Of a DNA stretch of 64,000 nucleotides, positions 18,047 to 27,707 are shown piece by piece (within the stretch, counting starts at the first letter, position 1; each line of letters starts with the position of its first letter). This DNA is from Microcystis aeruginosa W13-11 (lineage in GTDB: Bacteria; Cyanobacteriota; Cyanobacteriia; Cyanobacteriales; Microcystaceae): the NCBI GenBank assembly GCA_009995705.1, contig JAADBR010000010.1:39894-103893 (forward strand), given 5' to 3'. Below the pieces are notes generated by a model. The model was not told the origin of the DNA, searched no databases, and was given only the letters and a program-made list of their open reading frames with translations. Made by a program: the position numbers and the translations under genes.

Positions 18047-18628
18047 CTATTTTTTATTAATAGCCGAGTTCAGTACGGAGGAATAGGCAGATTTATCGGC
18101 ATTATTCCGGTATTGTGCCAAAATACTGCCCGTAGCGGGATCAATAATCGCAATCATGCCAGTTTGGGACTTATTGGCCTCAAAAAAACGACCTAGACCC
18201 AATTCTTGGGCTTTGCGGGCTGATTTGTCCGCTTTCGAGCGATCGCTGACATCTAAGACGATAAAATTAGCTTTACCTGCGTAATCTTTTTTAAGTTGGG
18301 AAAGAGTGGGGGCAACATTTTTACAGGCAGGACACCAACTAGCATAGATATCGACAACCACGGGTTTTCCTTGCAATTGTCGCGCTAAGGGACCGCCCAC
18401 ATTACCCTGTTTAGCAGCGCAGGGATTTTTCGAGGCACAGGGATCAGTGCTAGCGCAGGGATTTTTCGAGGCACAGGGATTAGCTTGGGCAATACTAAAA
18501 GTACCTTTACTGACCACTGAATCAGAATTAGTCAAGGTTTTCGCCGATGTTCCAGCTACCAGGGAAACCGTAACCGCTAAACTACTAAGACAAAGACCGA
18601 GCCATAATAACGCTGATGGTTTACGCAT
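18047..18628 (-). CDS. Exported thioredoxin-fold protein with Cys-repeat linker
   Basis: 193 residues: signal peptide (about 1-29), a spacer, then four hexapeptide repeats of the type (N/D)PCA(S/A)K placing cysteines at 52, 58, 64 and 70, then a thioredoxin domain with the active site CPAC at 99-102. The fold continues with FIVLDVSDRSKADKSARKAQ and GMIAIIDPATGSIL. It is probably periplasmic or lumenal and reduced by the adjacent CcdA-like protein. The evenly spaced cysteines could bind metal or relay thiols; that is inference. Confidence 0.85.
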   Translation of the reverse strand: MRKPSALLWLGLCLSSLAVTVSLVAGTSAKTLTNSDSVVSKGTFSIAQANPCASKNPCASTDPCASKNPCAAKQGNVGGPLARQLQGKPVVVDIYASWCPACKNVAPTLSQLKKDYAGKANFIVLDVSDRSKADKSARKAQELGLGRFFEANKSQTGMIAIIDPATGSILAQYRNNADKSAYSSVLNSAINKK

Positions 18629-18635
18629 GAGTTAA

Positions 18636-18992
18636 ATTTTCCAATTAAGATTAGAGATTTTTTGGTAAGTCAAGGGTATTACCCTGGAAGAATCCAGCTT
18701 GCCACGGGAGGAAACCAGTGCAGCTGACAGTTAAGATTAAATTCTAGAAACCTGAGTCTCAGATGAAGACCAGATAGATAATAGATAAAAAATCTGACTT
18801 TAACTGACAATTGCCCTCATCCATCCAGGAGAATCGTCCTTCAATCTTTTCAGCAAAAATTCATCTACCAATCACGAAGGGATCATCTTTTCCGGAAATC
18901 TTGCTGATAAAATCAAGAAGAAACTGGATTAGTTGCCGCTAAAAGACAACTTTTCGCCCTAATATGCCAATTTAAACCATTATTTCGCAACT
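18636..18992. promoter_or_regulatory. Divergent intergenic region
   Basis: About 360 bases separating the thioredoxin-like gene from the cupin gene, with the starts pointing away from each other, so both promoters must lie here. I see AT-rich stretches around 18778-18790 but no clear operator, riboswitch or hairpin. Confidence 0.4.
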
Positions 18993-19604
18993 ATGACAGG
19001 AAAAGACTGGTTGGTGGATAATCATGGGCAATGCTCGGCCTACGAAATAACCCCCGCAAACTCCGAATTATCCCATCCCTACTGGCTCTATCGCTTTTTA
19101 TCCGATCTAGAAGATACCTTAACCCAGATTAGCGATGATCGCTCACGATTAGAAGCAATTCGGATTCTAGTTCGCCAACTCTTAAACAATTCGCCCTGGT
19201 TGGATATTCTTAGTCTAGAACCCAATCCCGAAACCGGTTGGGAGGTATTAACCCTCTACGATGAGCCATTTTTTCCCCTGACAGTACAACTGGTCGCTTG
19301 GTCTATGGGTAGCACTTCCCCGATTCATAATCATGGTTGTTGGGGGGTAGTAGCTTTGTTAAAGGGACAGGAAAAAAACAGCTTCTGGCAACGTTCCCCC
19401 ACCCCCGAATCACCGAATCAGATCAGAAAAGTCGGCGATCGCCTACTCATTCCGGGTGATATTCTCTGTTTAATGCCGGCTGCTATTCACCAGGTAGAAG
19501 CGATCGGAGATGAGCCAACCCTGAGCTTTAACCTGTATGGTGAAACTAACTATAGTCAGCGTTTCGAGTTCGATCTCGGACAAGGTACGGCGAAAAATTT
19601 TTAA
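18993..19604 (+). CDS. Cysteine dioxygenase family cupin
   Basis: 203 residues with a cupin core. The first metal motif is SPIHNHGCWGVVALLKGQE (His pair at about residues 110-112), and the third histidine is in MPAAIHQVEAIGD. Cysteine dioxygenases oxidise cysteine to its sulfinate using Fe(II) and O2. Bacterial members of this length sometimes act on 3-mercaptopropionate instead, so the substrate is open. The stop lies 28 bases before the sensor kinase start. Confidence 0.82.
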   Translation: MTGKDWLVDNHGQCSAYEITPANSELSHPYWLYRFLSDLEDTLTQISDDRSRLEAIRILVRQLLNNSPWLDILSLEPNPETGWEVLTLYDEPFFPLTVQLVAWSMGSTSPIHNHGCWGVVALLKGQEKNSFWQRSPTPESPNQIRKVGDRLLIPGDILCLMPAAIHQVEAIGDEPTLSFNLYGETNYSQRFEFDLGQGTAKNF

Positions 19605-19632
19605 ATCTCCCTATATCACTAACCATATACCC

Positions 19633-21087
19633 ATGAAGCTACCTCGCCTTGTCGGCATTTTTGGGCAATTTTTGCCTAGTAAACCTGTTTCTACTAGCTC
19701 GCTTCAGTTTCGCTTAACCTTAGAACTATTGACCATCTCGATTATCGGACTTGGTAGCGTAGCTATTTGGACAGGTTGGCAAATGGAGCAGAATTTAGTC
19801 GCTGCCCATAAACAAAATCTAGAATATATCGCTAGGCGTTTTCCTGAGCAGTTGGAAATGTACGCTCAGATGGGATCCCTGACTACGGGATTAGAAAAAA
19901 CCATTGAGCGAGTCTCCACTGCGGGGTTAGTCATCTGGGTTAAAAACTCCGATGGACAACTGTTGGGACAGTCTCCTAGGGTTGATGGCAATGTCACCGA
20001 GATGCGTGCGGCGGCATCCCTAACCAGAGTACCCGATGTACCCCAAATTATTCACTTTGATGGACGCGATATTGTTTTATGTGGCACTCCTGTGACTATC
20101 AAGGGTCAACTGTCGGGGAAATTGTATCTATCCCAAGATATCACGGCCGATCACCAGAAATATCAGGCGGGGTTATGGGGCTTATTTTGGCTGAGTATTC
20201 TCGTCCTATTGAGCTTAATTATCTTAATTTCCCAACGGATCCGTCAGGCTATGTTGCCGCTGACTCGCATGAGTCAAATTGCTAGTGCCGTTTCTGCCGA
20301 TGATTTAAATGGGGCGAAATTGCAACTCGAACAAGCGCCAGATGAAATTTTAGGACTAGCTACCGCTTTTAATCAGATGTTGTGGCGATTATCGGGAGCT
20401 TGGGAACAGCAACGTCAGTTTGTCGGCAATGTTTCCCATGAACTGCGTACCCCTCTAACAGTCGTGATCGGTTATTTACAAAGTCTCCAGCGACGCAGCA
20501 CTAATTTAAATCCCTACCAACAGCAAGCTCTGGAAACAGCCACGTCAGAAACCGAGAGAATTATCCGGATGTTACAAGATTTGCTCGATCTCGCCCGTGC
20601 CGATAGCGGTCATCTCCATTTTCGCTCCCATCCTATTATTCTCAATACTTTGCTGACAGAAGTGGCGGCGATGAGTCAAAAAGTTAGCGATCGCAAGATG
20701 ACTTTATTATTAACCAATGAAGATGTGGTGATCTGTGGCGACCAAGATCGATTACAGCAAGTTTTAATCAATTTGCTCGATAATGCGATCAAGTATTCTG
20801 CTCCCGAGCAACCGGTCGATCTGATCTTAGAAAAGCAGGCTAATTCCGCTCTTATCCATGTACGAGATCGGGGAATCGGTATCTCTCTCTCCCATCAAAA
20901 TCGCATTTTTGAACGGTTTTATCGGGTTGATGAGTCGATGACTCGCTCGCGAGACGGCACGGGTTTGGGTTTGGCGATCGCTAAAAGTCTAATTGAAGGA
21001 ATGGAGGGTCGCATCACTCTCCGCTCTCAACCCGGTCAAGGCAGTACCTTTACTATCATTCTACCTCTCTGGCAACCGCAGTTATGA
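19633..21087 (+). CDS. Membrane sensor histidine kinase
   Basis: Two-component sensor. I start at the ATG at 19633 (484 residues); the longer frame from 19537 would overlap the cupin gene. Layout: helix (about 26-47), extracytoplasmic sensor region with AAASLTRVPDVP, second helix (about 178-200), HAMP, HisKA with phosphoacceptor His269 in NVSHELRTPL, then an HATPase with DRLQQVLINLLDNAIKYS and GTGLGLAIAKSLIEG. The stop overlaps the regulator start by four bases, so the two form a coupled operon. Confidence 0.92.
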   Translation: MKLPRLVGIFGQFLPSKPVSTSSLQFRLTLELLTISIIGLGSVAIWTGWQMEQNLVAAHKQNLEYIARRFPEQLEMYAQMGSLTTGLEKTIERVSTAGLVIWVKNSDGQLLGQSPRVDGNVTEMRAAASLTRVPDVPQIIHFDGRDIVLCGTPVTIKGQLSGKLYLSQDITADHQKYQAGLWGLFWLSILVLLSLIILISQRIRQAMLPLTRMSQIASAVSADDLNGAKLQLEQAPDEILGLATAFNQMLWRLSGAWEQQRQFVGNVSHELRTPLTVVIGYLQSLQRRSTNLNPYQQQALETATSETERIIRMLQDLLDLARADSGHLHFRSHPIILNTLLTEVAAMSQKVSDRKMTLLLTNEDVVICGDQDRLQQVLINLLDNAIKYSAPEQPVDLILEKQANSALIHVRDRGIGISLSHQNRIFERFYRVDESMTRSRDGTGLGLAIAKSLIEGMEGRITLRSQPGQGSTFTIILPLWQPQL

Positions 21088-21764
21088 ACGACCATATTCT
21101 TCTCGTGGAAGATGATCCCAAGCTCGCCGAATTTATCACCACAGAACTTCATTTGGAAGGCTATCAAGTTACTATTGCTTCTAATGGCATGGATGGACTG
21201 AAAATCGCTAGGGATTCTTCACCAGATTTGTTAATTTTAGATTGGATGCTGCCGGTTATTTCTGGATTAGATTTATGTTTACGACTGCGAAAAACCGGGA
21301 TGGAAGCACCGATTATCATCTTAACAGCTAAAGATGAAATCCCCGATCGAGTGACGGGCTTAAATGCCGGAGCCGATGATTATGTTACTAAACCTTTTAG
21401 CATGGAAGAACTCTTAGCTAGGGTGAAAGCTCGTTTACGTCGCACCCATGCCCAAGATTTAAATATATTTACTTTTGAAGATTTGACCTTGAATTGTCTT
21501 GCTCGGGAAGTGTATCGAGATAGTCAATTGATTGAATTAACGGCTAAAGAGTTTGATTTATTAGAGTTTATCTTACGTCATCCCCGGCAGGTACTCACTC
21601 GCGAGCAAATTCTCGAAACCGTTTGGGGTTACGATTTTATGGGCGATTCTAATATTATTGAAGTGTATATTCGTGCCTTACGGGTTAAGTTGGAGTCTGC
21701 TAATCCTAAACGTTTGATCCAGACAGTGCGAGGAGTAGGCTACGTTTTAAGAGATTATGCTTAA
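21084..21764 (+). CDS. OmpR-family response regulator (ManR-like)
   Basis: 226 residues: a receiver domain with phosphoacceptor Asp53 (LILDWMLP), LTAKDE and TKPF switch residues, then a winged-helix DNA-binding domain (ELTAKEFDLLEFILRHPRQV to LIQTVRGVGYVLRD). Its sequence resembles cyanobacterial ManR, the repressor of manganese-uptake genes that works with ManS, but many related regulators exist, so no symbol is given. It is translationally coupled to the kinase upstream. Confidence 0.9.
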   Translation: MNDHILLVEDDPKLAEFITTELHLEGYQVTIASNGMDGLKIARDSSPDLLILDWMLPVISGLDLCLRLRKTGMEAPIIILTAKDEIPDRVTGLNAGADDYVTKPFSMEELLARVKARLRRTHAQDLNIFTFEDLTLNCLAREVYRDSQLIELTAKEFDLLEFILRHPRQVLTREQILETVWGYDFMGDSNIIEVYIRALRVKLESANPKRLIQTVRGVGYVLRDYA

Positions 21765-21847
21765 TTGTGATTTATCAGAGGAACCGAGGGAGGAATTATT
21801 TAGCCCCGATTTGATCAAAAAGGCTGTAATAAATACTCTGATTAAAT

Positions 21848-22660
21848 CTAGAGATGGGAAACATCGCTCGTCCATACTTTAAATTTTGTTAAATTGACTT
21901 GACCAAAAGACGTTGTTAGGGCAGCATCGACAGCATCTAAGCCGCGAGTCATTAAAATTCGCCCGATTCTGGGGGTGTTATGACGAGCATCAAAAGTGTA
22001 CCATTGATGGTCTAAATAGACTTCAAACCAAGCGCTAAAATCCATCGGTAGAGGTTGGGGAGAAATACCGATATCTCCGAGATATCCAGAGGCATAACGA
22101 GCAGGAATATTTAGGCAACGGCAAAAAGTCAAAGCTAGGTGATTAAAATCGCGACAAACCCCCGTTCTTTCCCGATAGACATCATAGGCGGTTTTTGTCA
22201 CTCGCGCGTATTCGTAACCAAAACGAATGTGACTATGAACCCAATCACAAACCGCTTGTACTCTTGCCCAACCGGGGGGAGTTTGTCCGAAAAGTTCCCA
22301 GGCAATTTCCGAAAGCAAATCTACTTCACAATAACGACTACTCATTAAGTAGGGGAAAACTTGGGTTGGTAACTCTGCTAAAGGAATTTCTTGGGCATTC
22401 CCATTAACAATATCGGGTTTCCATTCATTCTCGATAACCGCTTGATTATGAACGCGGATATGTCCAGCGGGTAAAATTAGACGACTGGTTCGATTACCGA
22501 AGCTATCTAAAAATTCTTCTATTTTTGTTGCTGGTTGCACCTGCAAGTTTTCCGATTGTCTAACTTGATCTAAAATTGAGGGGTGTAGATAAAGTTTTAA
22601 CAACATGACCAAGGGTAAAGGGGCATCAAAGCCAAATTCATAACCAACATGGATTAACAT
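21848..22660 (-). CDS. Transglutaminase-like cysteine peptidase family protein
   Basis: 270 residues with a transglutaminase-like core: catalytic Cys in RTGVCRDFNHLALTFCRCLN, His region in FSAWFEVYLDHQWYTFDA, and Asp in the same segment followed by RHNTPRIGRILMTRG. The N-terminal beta region is typical of the bacterial family. Members often sit near peptide-processing or ligation genes, but the neighbours here give no clue. The substrate is unknown. Confidence 0.88.
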   Translation of the reverse strand: MLIHVGYEFGFDAPLPLVMLLKLYLHPSILDQVRQSENLQVQPATKIEEFLDSFGNRTSRLILPAGHIRVHNQAVIENEWKPDIVNGNAQEIPLAELPTQVFPYLMSSRYCEVDLLSEIAWELFGQTPPGWARVQAVCDWVHSHIRFGYEYARVTKTAYDVYRERTGVCRDFNHLALTFCRCLNIPARYASGYLGDIGISPQPLPMDFSAWFEVYLDHQWYTFDARHNTPRIGRILMTRGLDAVDAALTTSFGQVNLTKFKVWTSDVSHL

Positions 22661-22984
22661 TAGGCCTCCTATCTAGATGAAATTTTGTCAGGATTGGTAG
22701 AGATGGAACGCAAATAATCGCCAGACTGAAAAAAATTAAGCCCGACCACTTAGTTAAAAGTTTGAGGAGAAAGTAATAGTCAAGCTGAAAACCGATAAGC
22801 TTGATACAGAGTTACTCTCATTGTAAACTACTTCAAATAAAAGCTTTGTAACTTTGAACACAAGCCATCGGTAGGATTAGACCTATCGAAAAGAGTCCGG
22901 GGTGGATGGTTCCTCTAATAGACGGATTTCAATGGGGATGTAGGCCAGTTTAGCAAAAATCTTTTGTTGATAACTGACGGGCCA
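22661..22984. other. Intergenic region
   Basis: About 320 bases between two minus-strand genes. I see no ORF of note. The stretch around 22885-22935 is richer in G but forms no obvious long hairpin. Confidence 0.35.
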
Positions 22985-23482
22985 CTATTCGTAAAGAAAA
23001 ATTTCTAAGGGTCGCCAGAGGGCTACCCAACCACTAATTAATAATCCTTCTTCTAAGAAGTGAATAAATGTATCGCTGCCAAAACGACTAATTAATTCGC
23101 TGAGACTCAAACAAACAAAAAGAAAGGAGAGACCAATTATTAAAGATATGCGTCCCTGTCGCCAAATTGTGCGTAATTTTCTTTGTTCTCCCTGTTGGCG
23201 ATAGTCAAAATAATTATGTAAAGCTGAGGGTAACAGATTTCGGGCGTTATTCTGTTCTTGACTGGGGAGATAAAAGACTAATTTAAGGGGGGTATTGAGG
23301 GGAAATTCATCCACAGAGTTAATAATATAATTTTCGGCATTATCGTCTAAATCTCTATCTAAAAATGGCGAAGGATCGAGAGAATTAAAGACTTGCTGTA
23401 ACTGATTAAGTTTAATTTCAATTAAGTAAGTTCCTTCCTCCTCTCGATAATAGGATTGTAATTTATTTACCAGTTTAGACAT
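22985..23482 (-). CDS. Conserved hypothetical membrane protein
   Basis: 165 residues. The N-terminal half is soluble and acidic (LDPSPFLDRDLDDNAENYI). The C-terminal half has two hydrophobic segments, around LIIGLSFLFVCLSLSELI and the end SGWVALWRPLEIFLYE. The closing GWVALWRPLEIFLY motif occurs in a widespread bacterial family of unknown function. The topology suggests a small inner-membrane protein with its N-terminus in the cytosol. Confidence 0.65.
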   Translation of the reverse strand: MSKLVNKLQSYYREEEGTYLIEIKLNQLQQVFNSLDPSPFLDRDLDDNAENYIINSVDEFPLNTPLKLVFYLPSQEQNNARNLLPSALHNYFDYRQQGEQRKLRTIWRQGRISLIIGLSFLFVCLSLSELISRFGSDTFIHFLEEGLLISGWVALWRPLEIFLYE

Positions 23483-23626
23483 TAGTTATTAATGTTAAGC
23501 AAATGGGGTGAACTGATACAACTCAAATCTACTAATAGAAGTTAATTAATCTTGCCTATGCAGGCTGAGGATTGAACTATCTCTGAAAATATTTTAGCTG
23601 TATCAGTCCCAGATTATTAATTTAAT

Positions 23627-24310
23627 TTAGCGACCGAAACCAGCGTACCAAAAATAGGTAGCCATGGGGATTACTGTGGCTAAAACCAGTAAAACTATCA
23701 CCCAAATTGTGGCGCTTTTATCGTCAGTTTCTTCTGCGGTAGTAAAGGTACTTTCGATATTAATTGTCGCTACTTCCGGCGGTCCGGGATCCGCTTCTCC
23801 AGAAAGTATCGCGGTTAGACGACGACTAGCATCGAGTAAAGCTTGATTATATTTTCCCCCATCTTTGAGGGGAACTGCCATAGTTTCCGAGAGGATACTA
23901 TCAGCAATAGCTTCGGTTAATAGGGGTTTTGCTTCCTCACCAACCCGAATCGCAGTTTTATTGGTTAAAGTATCAAGAACGATGATAGTTTGATTAGTCC
24001 GATCTTCGGGATTAGGATACCATTCTCTCAGGATATCATCGGCTAAATTGTCAATTTTTTGACCGTAATCCAAGCGCCGGACTACCACCATTCTCACTTC
24101 CTGTCCAGTTTTTTCGGCGAGGTTTTTCAGATCTTTATTTAATTTTCCCTCGTTAGCGGCACTAATGGCCGAAACGGGATCGACCACATAAGTGGGCGCT
24201 CCGGGGCTTAAAATAGGGAGGTCATAGACTCCCATGGCAGCAGCCGGTGACAGGGAAACACCCAAGACTACACAGCAGGAGAGAAGGAGAGAAGCTAATA
24301 ATTTGTGCAT
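23627..24310 (-). CDS. psb32: TPM-domain protein, Psb32/TLP18.3 type
   Basis: 227 residues: signal peptide (1-25), a TPM domain (AANEGKLNKDLKNLAEKTGQ, then VVVRRLDYGQKIDNLADDIL and QTIIVLDTLTNKTAIRVGEE), and a C-terminal membrane helix (WVIVLLVLATVIPMATYFWY). In cyanobacteria and plastids this family helps photosystem II repair and assembly under high light, facing the lumen. Size and topology fit. Other TPM proteins exist, so the symbol is probable rather than certain. Confidence 0.78.
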   Translation of the reverse strand: MHKLLASLLLSCCVVLGVSLSPAAAMGVYDLPILSPGAPTYVVDPVSAISAANEGKLNKDLKNLAEKTGQEVRMVVVRRLDYGQKIDNLADDILREWYPNPEDRTNQTIIVLDTLTNKTAIRVGEEAKPLLTEAIADSILSETMAVPLKDGGKYNQALLDASRRLTAILSGEADPGPPEVATINIESTFTTAEETDDKSATIWVIVLLVLATVIPMATYFWYAGFGR

Positions 24311-24403
24311 ATTGATTCGGTAAAATTCCTATAGAACATAATAGGGGAAAAGTTTACTGTTTTTTGATTAGGGAGACGGGAGACGGGAAGTGGGGAGTAT
24401 TTT

Positions 24404-24460
24404 CAGTGAACAGTGAACAGTGAACTGAAAACTCACATCTGATAACTGATAACTGATGAC
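24404..24460. repeat. Intergenic heptamer-type tandem repeats
   Basis: Tandem CAGTGAA units followed by GATAACT units just before the hybrid kinase. Related strings occur at 34089-34114 and 38908-38945. Confidence 0.8.
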
Positions 24461-24465
24461 TAATT

Positions 24466-26475
24466 ATGAGTGATTTTGAGCAACTAGAGTCTAAAAAATG
24501 GGAAAAACCCCTAGAAACGCAGTCCTATCGCGATAACTTGCTCTCGCGGGTGACAAGATTACTAATTTCTCAAGATATCCACTTGGCGATCGATCATACC
24601 CTAGAACTGCTCTGTCAATTTACCCAGAGCGCTCACTGTTACATTATTCAATATTCCACCTGTCGTCAGCAGTGGAGTATGGTTTATGAATACTGTCACC
24701 CCGAATATCCGCAAGTTATCCCGATTCGGGAACAATCACAAAATCTCTCGACGGAAACCTTTCCCTGGTTTTCGCAACAATTATTAAACGGTATTCCAGT
24801 TAAACTGGACTCTTTAGACGATTTACCCGCTACTGCTATCTCTGAAAGAACTATTCTCGCTCATAGTCCTACTCCCTGTCTCTTAATCGTTCCCATGTGG
24901 GATAGTTATGGGGTAACGGTGGGTTATCTGGGATTGGATGCAAGTGCAGAAAAGCAATGGACAGGGGAAGATGTCACCTTTGTGCGGTTGCTGGGAGAAT
25001 TAATTGCGATCGCACAAAGTAGATATGAAGCAGAAAAAGAATTAAAAGAAGCTAAAGAAGCGGCAGTTAAGGCAAATAAAGCTAAAAGTGAGTTTCTAGC
25101 TAACATGAGCCACGAATTACGCACTCCTCTTAATGCTATCTTGGGTTTTACTCGTTTAATATCCCGAGATAGCAGCATCAGCAGTGAATATCGCCAATAT
25201 TTGGAAATTGTCAATCGTAGTGGGGAACATTTACTAGAGTTAATCAACGATATTCTAGAAATGTCGAAGATAGAAGCAGGAAGAACGGTTTTTAACCCCA
25301 GTAATTTCGATTTATACGCTCTTTTAGATAATATTGCCGAAATGCTACACCCACAAGCGCAGGCAAAAGCTTTAAGCTTAATTTTTGATCGCAGCTCCGA
25401 GCTGCCCCAATATATATGTACTGATGAAAGTAAATTGCGACAGGTGTTCATCAATCTCTTGGGTAACGGATTAAAGTTTACCGAGTCGGGAGGGGTAACT
25501 CTCCGGGGAAAAGTAGGGGAGAAAAGAGGAGATTATCAGCGATTGCTCTGGGAAATTGAAGATACAGGCGCAGGAATCGCCCCAGAGGAGATTTATAAGC
25601 TATTTCAACCCTTTAACCAAACGGAAACGGGACGAAAATCCCAACAGGGGACGGGATTAGGTTTACCTATCAGTAAAAAATTTGTTGAGTTGATGGGAGG
25701 TGCGATCGGAGTTAGTAGTATTCTGGGTCAAGGAAGTGTTTTTAGTTTTGATATTCAGGTGGGTTTAGTGGAGGAAAATGAGATTAAAACCGAACCCAAT
25801 AGGGCAAAAGTGATCGCTTTAGCGGAAAATCAGCCTAAATATCGCATATTGGTCGTCGATGATCGACCAGAAAGCCGGTTACTGTTGCTGAAACTCCTGA
25901 CTAGCCTAGGATTATCCGTGCAAGAGGCGGCTAATGGTCAAGAAGCGATCGCAATTTGGCAAGCATGGCAACCTCATCTTATCTGGATGGACATGAGAAT
26001 GCCAGTGAAGGACGGTTACGAAGCAACCAGGGAAATTCGGCAGTTAGAGGCTGATAATCGCGGAAAAACGGTGATAATTGCCCTAACTGCCAGCGCTTTT
26101 GAAGAGGATCGCGCCTTGGTTATTGCCGCCGGTTGTGATGATTTCGTGCGTAAACCTTTCCGAGAAGAAGTCATCTGGCAAAAAATGGGCGAATATTTGG
26201 GATTAAAATATATTTATGCCGATAATGAGCTAAATCAGCCCAATTATTCGCCAGTTTTTCTCGATTCCCTGCAATCCCTATTAAAATTAATCAATCCCGA
26301 CTGGATTGGACAATTGCAACAAGCGGCAAGAGAATGTGATGATGAAAAAATTATCGCCCTAACCGCAGAAATTCCCCCCGATTATGCTACCCTTGCCCAA
26401 GGTTTACAACAGTTAGCCGGAGAATTTTCCTTTGATGCGATCGAAACCATAATTAAAGATTTAAACATATCTTAA
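24466..26475 (+). CDS. Hybrid sensor histidine kinase (GAF-HisKA-HATPase-REC)
   Basis: 669-residue soluble hybrid kinase. A GAF-like domain (about 25-185) senses an unknown ligand. A coiled linker (EAEKELKEAKEAAVKANKAK) leads to HisKA with phosphoacceptor His216 (NMSHELRTPL), an HATPase (CTDESKLRQVFINLLGNGLK and GTGLGLPISKKFVEL) and a receiver domain with Asp509 in WMDMRMPVKDGYE. The last 70 residues form a helical tail common in cyanobacterial hybrid kinases. No bilin-binding GAF cysteine signature is evident. Confidence 0.9.
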   Translation: MSDFEQLESKKWEKPLETQSYRDNLLSRVTRLLISQDIHLAIDHTLELLCQFTQSAHCYIIQYSTCRQQWSMVYEYCHPEYPQVIPIREQSQNLSTETFPWFSQQLLNGIPVKLDSLDDLPATAISERTILAHSPTPCLLIVPMWDSYGVTVGYLGLDASAEKQWTGEDVTFVRLLGELIAIAQSRYEAEKELKEAKEAAVKANKAKSEFLANMSHELRTPLNAILGFTRLISRDSSISSEYRQYLEIVNRSGEHLLELINDILEMSKIEAGRTVFNPSNFDLYALLDNIAEMLHPQAQAKALSLIFDRSSELPQYICTDESKLRQVFINLLGNGLKFTESGGVTLRGKVGEKRGDYQRLLWEIEDTGAGIAPEEIYKLFQPFNQTETGRKSQQGTGLGLPISKKFVELMGGAIGVSSILGQGSVFSFDIQVGLVEENEIKTEPNRAKVIALAENQPKYRILVVDDRPESRLLLLKLLTSLGLSVQEAANGQEAIAIWQAWQPHLIWMDMRMPVKDGYEATREIRQLEADNRGKTVIIALTASAFEEDRALVIAAGCDDFVRKPFREEVIWQKMGEYLGLKYIYADNELNQPNYSPVFLDSLQSLLKLINPDWIGQLQQAARECDDEKIIALTAEIPPDYATLAQGLQQLAGEFSFDAIETIIKDLNIS

Positions 26476-26549
26476 GAGAGTATTTTATCCATACCTCAAA
26501 AACGTGATATTCTAAAGGCATAAATCCCTAAATATGGCAATTTTAAAGG

Positions 26550-27011
26550 ATGAAAATGTTAAAAATGCTCATCGGTACTTTCTTGATACTACCGATTTTT
26601 TCCGTTCATGCTCAAGTCCCCTCGCTGCCCCCAATTAAGCAAAATTCCCCCAATCTTGGTGATCTACCGAATGATCCCACCCAGCAGAAAAATTGGGTTT
26701 GTAATCGAGGAGATCAACGCATTGCCGTGGCTGCTAAAGAAGAGCAAGGTTGGAAAGAATTAATTGAAAAACAAGGTTGGCAATGTGATGAAGGAAATAC
26801 CGATATATCCGATCAAACTCTCAGTTTTTCCTGTGAACCAGAACAAACCCTCGGCATCTTGACAGTTTACTGGTTAAATGGTAGTAATGGTCAACAACAA
26901 TTAAGCCAATGGCGAGATAAATTAGCGGCACAACAGGGGATGGCTTGTACCATTAATAACGTGCAGTTATTCGATACTCAAGAAAATATACCCAACCCAT
27001 CACAACCATGA
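26550..27011 (+). CDS. Secreted hypothetical protein
   Basis: 153 residues with a signal peptide (MLIGTFLILPIFSVHAQ region) and six cysteines in the mature part that could form disulfides. I recognise no named family. The stop overlaps the next start by four bases (ATGA), so both exported proteins are probably made together. Confidence 0.65.
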   Translation: MKMLKMLIGTFLILPIFSVHAQVPSLPPIKQNSPNLGDLPNDPTQQKNWVCNRGDQRIAVAAKEEQGWKELIEKQGWQCDEGNTDISDQTLSFSCEPEQTLGILTVYWLNGSNGQQQLSQWRDKLAAQQGMACTINNVQLFDTQENIPNPSQP

Positions 27012-27649
27012 TTAAATTAGCAGTTTTGCCTCAATCTATCTTCCTGGGTATCAGTTTACTATTAAACAATTCTCTACCCTTACTTGCCCAATCTACACCC
27101 CTGAGCGTCGATAATTTAAGAAACACCGTCTATAACATTCCTAATCGGGGTTCCGTAATTGTCAGCGATGGTATTTTTCAATCTAATGAAGGACAAATTT
27201 TAGGAGTGCAAGTCAGTCGAGAAGCCTTGATGGGGGACTATAATAATGATCAAAGAACTGATGGTATTGTCGTATTAAGAGTGATTACCAGAGATCAACA
27301 GCAATTACATTATTTAGCCCTAGTGATCGATAATAACGGTACTGCCACTAACACCGATACTGTCCTGTTAGCCGATCGAGTAATTGTCGATAATCTTAGT
27401 GCTAAAGATGGTACGATTACCGTCAATATGAGAAGATTTCTCTCCCGGGATCCTTCCTGTTGTCCGTCGGGAGTTATCACCCAACAATTTGCGATTAATC
27501 CTAGTATTAATCAATTGACTTTACTGAGTACCAACGAAAGTCAACCCACCACCCCCAATGTGCAGGTAGTACCTACTTCCCCCCTCAGAATTAATAATAG
27601 TAATCTCCCCTTTCAACCTCCTGCTGGGGCCATCCAAATCCGCTTTTAA
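27008..27649 (+). CDS. Secreted hypothetical protein
   Basis: 213 residues, signal peptide (about 1-28), then a conserved-looking core with DYNNDQRTDGIVVLRVI and RDPSCCPSGVITQQFAI. The same core (a VCN-like beta region ending in CCPS) occurs in exported proteins of many cyanobacteria, function unknown. The C-terminus is Pro/Asn-rich. It is coupled to the gene before it and followed by a hairpin terminator. Confidence 0.65.
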   Translation: MIKLAVLPQSIFLGISLLLNNSLPLLAQSTPLSVDNLRNTVYNIPNRGSVIVSDGIFQSNEGQILGVQVSREALMGDYNNDQRTDGIVVLRVITRDQQQLHYLALVIDNNGTATNTDTVLLADRVIVDNLSAKDGTITVNMRRFLSRDPSCCPSGVITQQFAINPSINQLTLLSTNESQPTTPNVQVVPTSPLRINNSNLPFQPPAGAIQIRF

Positions 27650-27659
27650 CTCTGTTTTT

Positions 27660-27685
27660 GGTGCGTTACGCTGCCCTAACGCACC
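27660..27685 (+). terminator. Intrinsic terminator-like hairpin
   Basis: Perfect 9-bp stem GGTGCGTTA / TAACGCACC with an 8-base loop, followed by CTACCTTTTT. It separates the secreted-protein pair from recJ. The GGTGCGTTA...TAACGCACC string is a familiar dispersed bacterial repeat. Confidence 0.7.
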
Positions 27686-27707
27686 CTACCTTTTTACTTA
27701 ACAAAAA

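Noticed and set aside
19537..19633. Longer N-terminus of the sensor kinase
   Set aside because: It would overlap the cupin gene by 68 bases and add residues without kinase-like features; the ATG at 19633 fits better.
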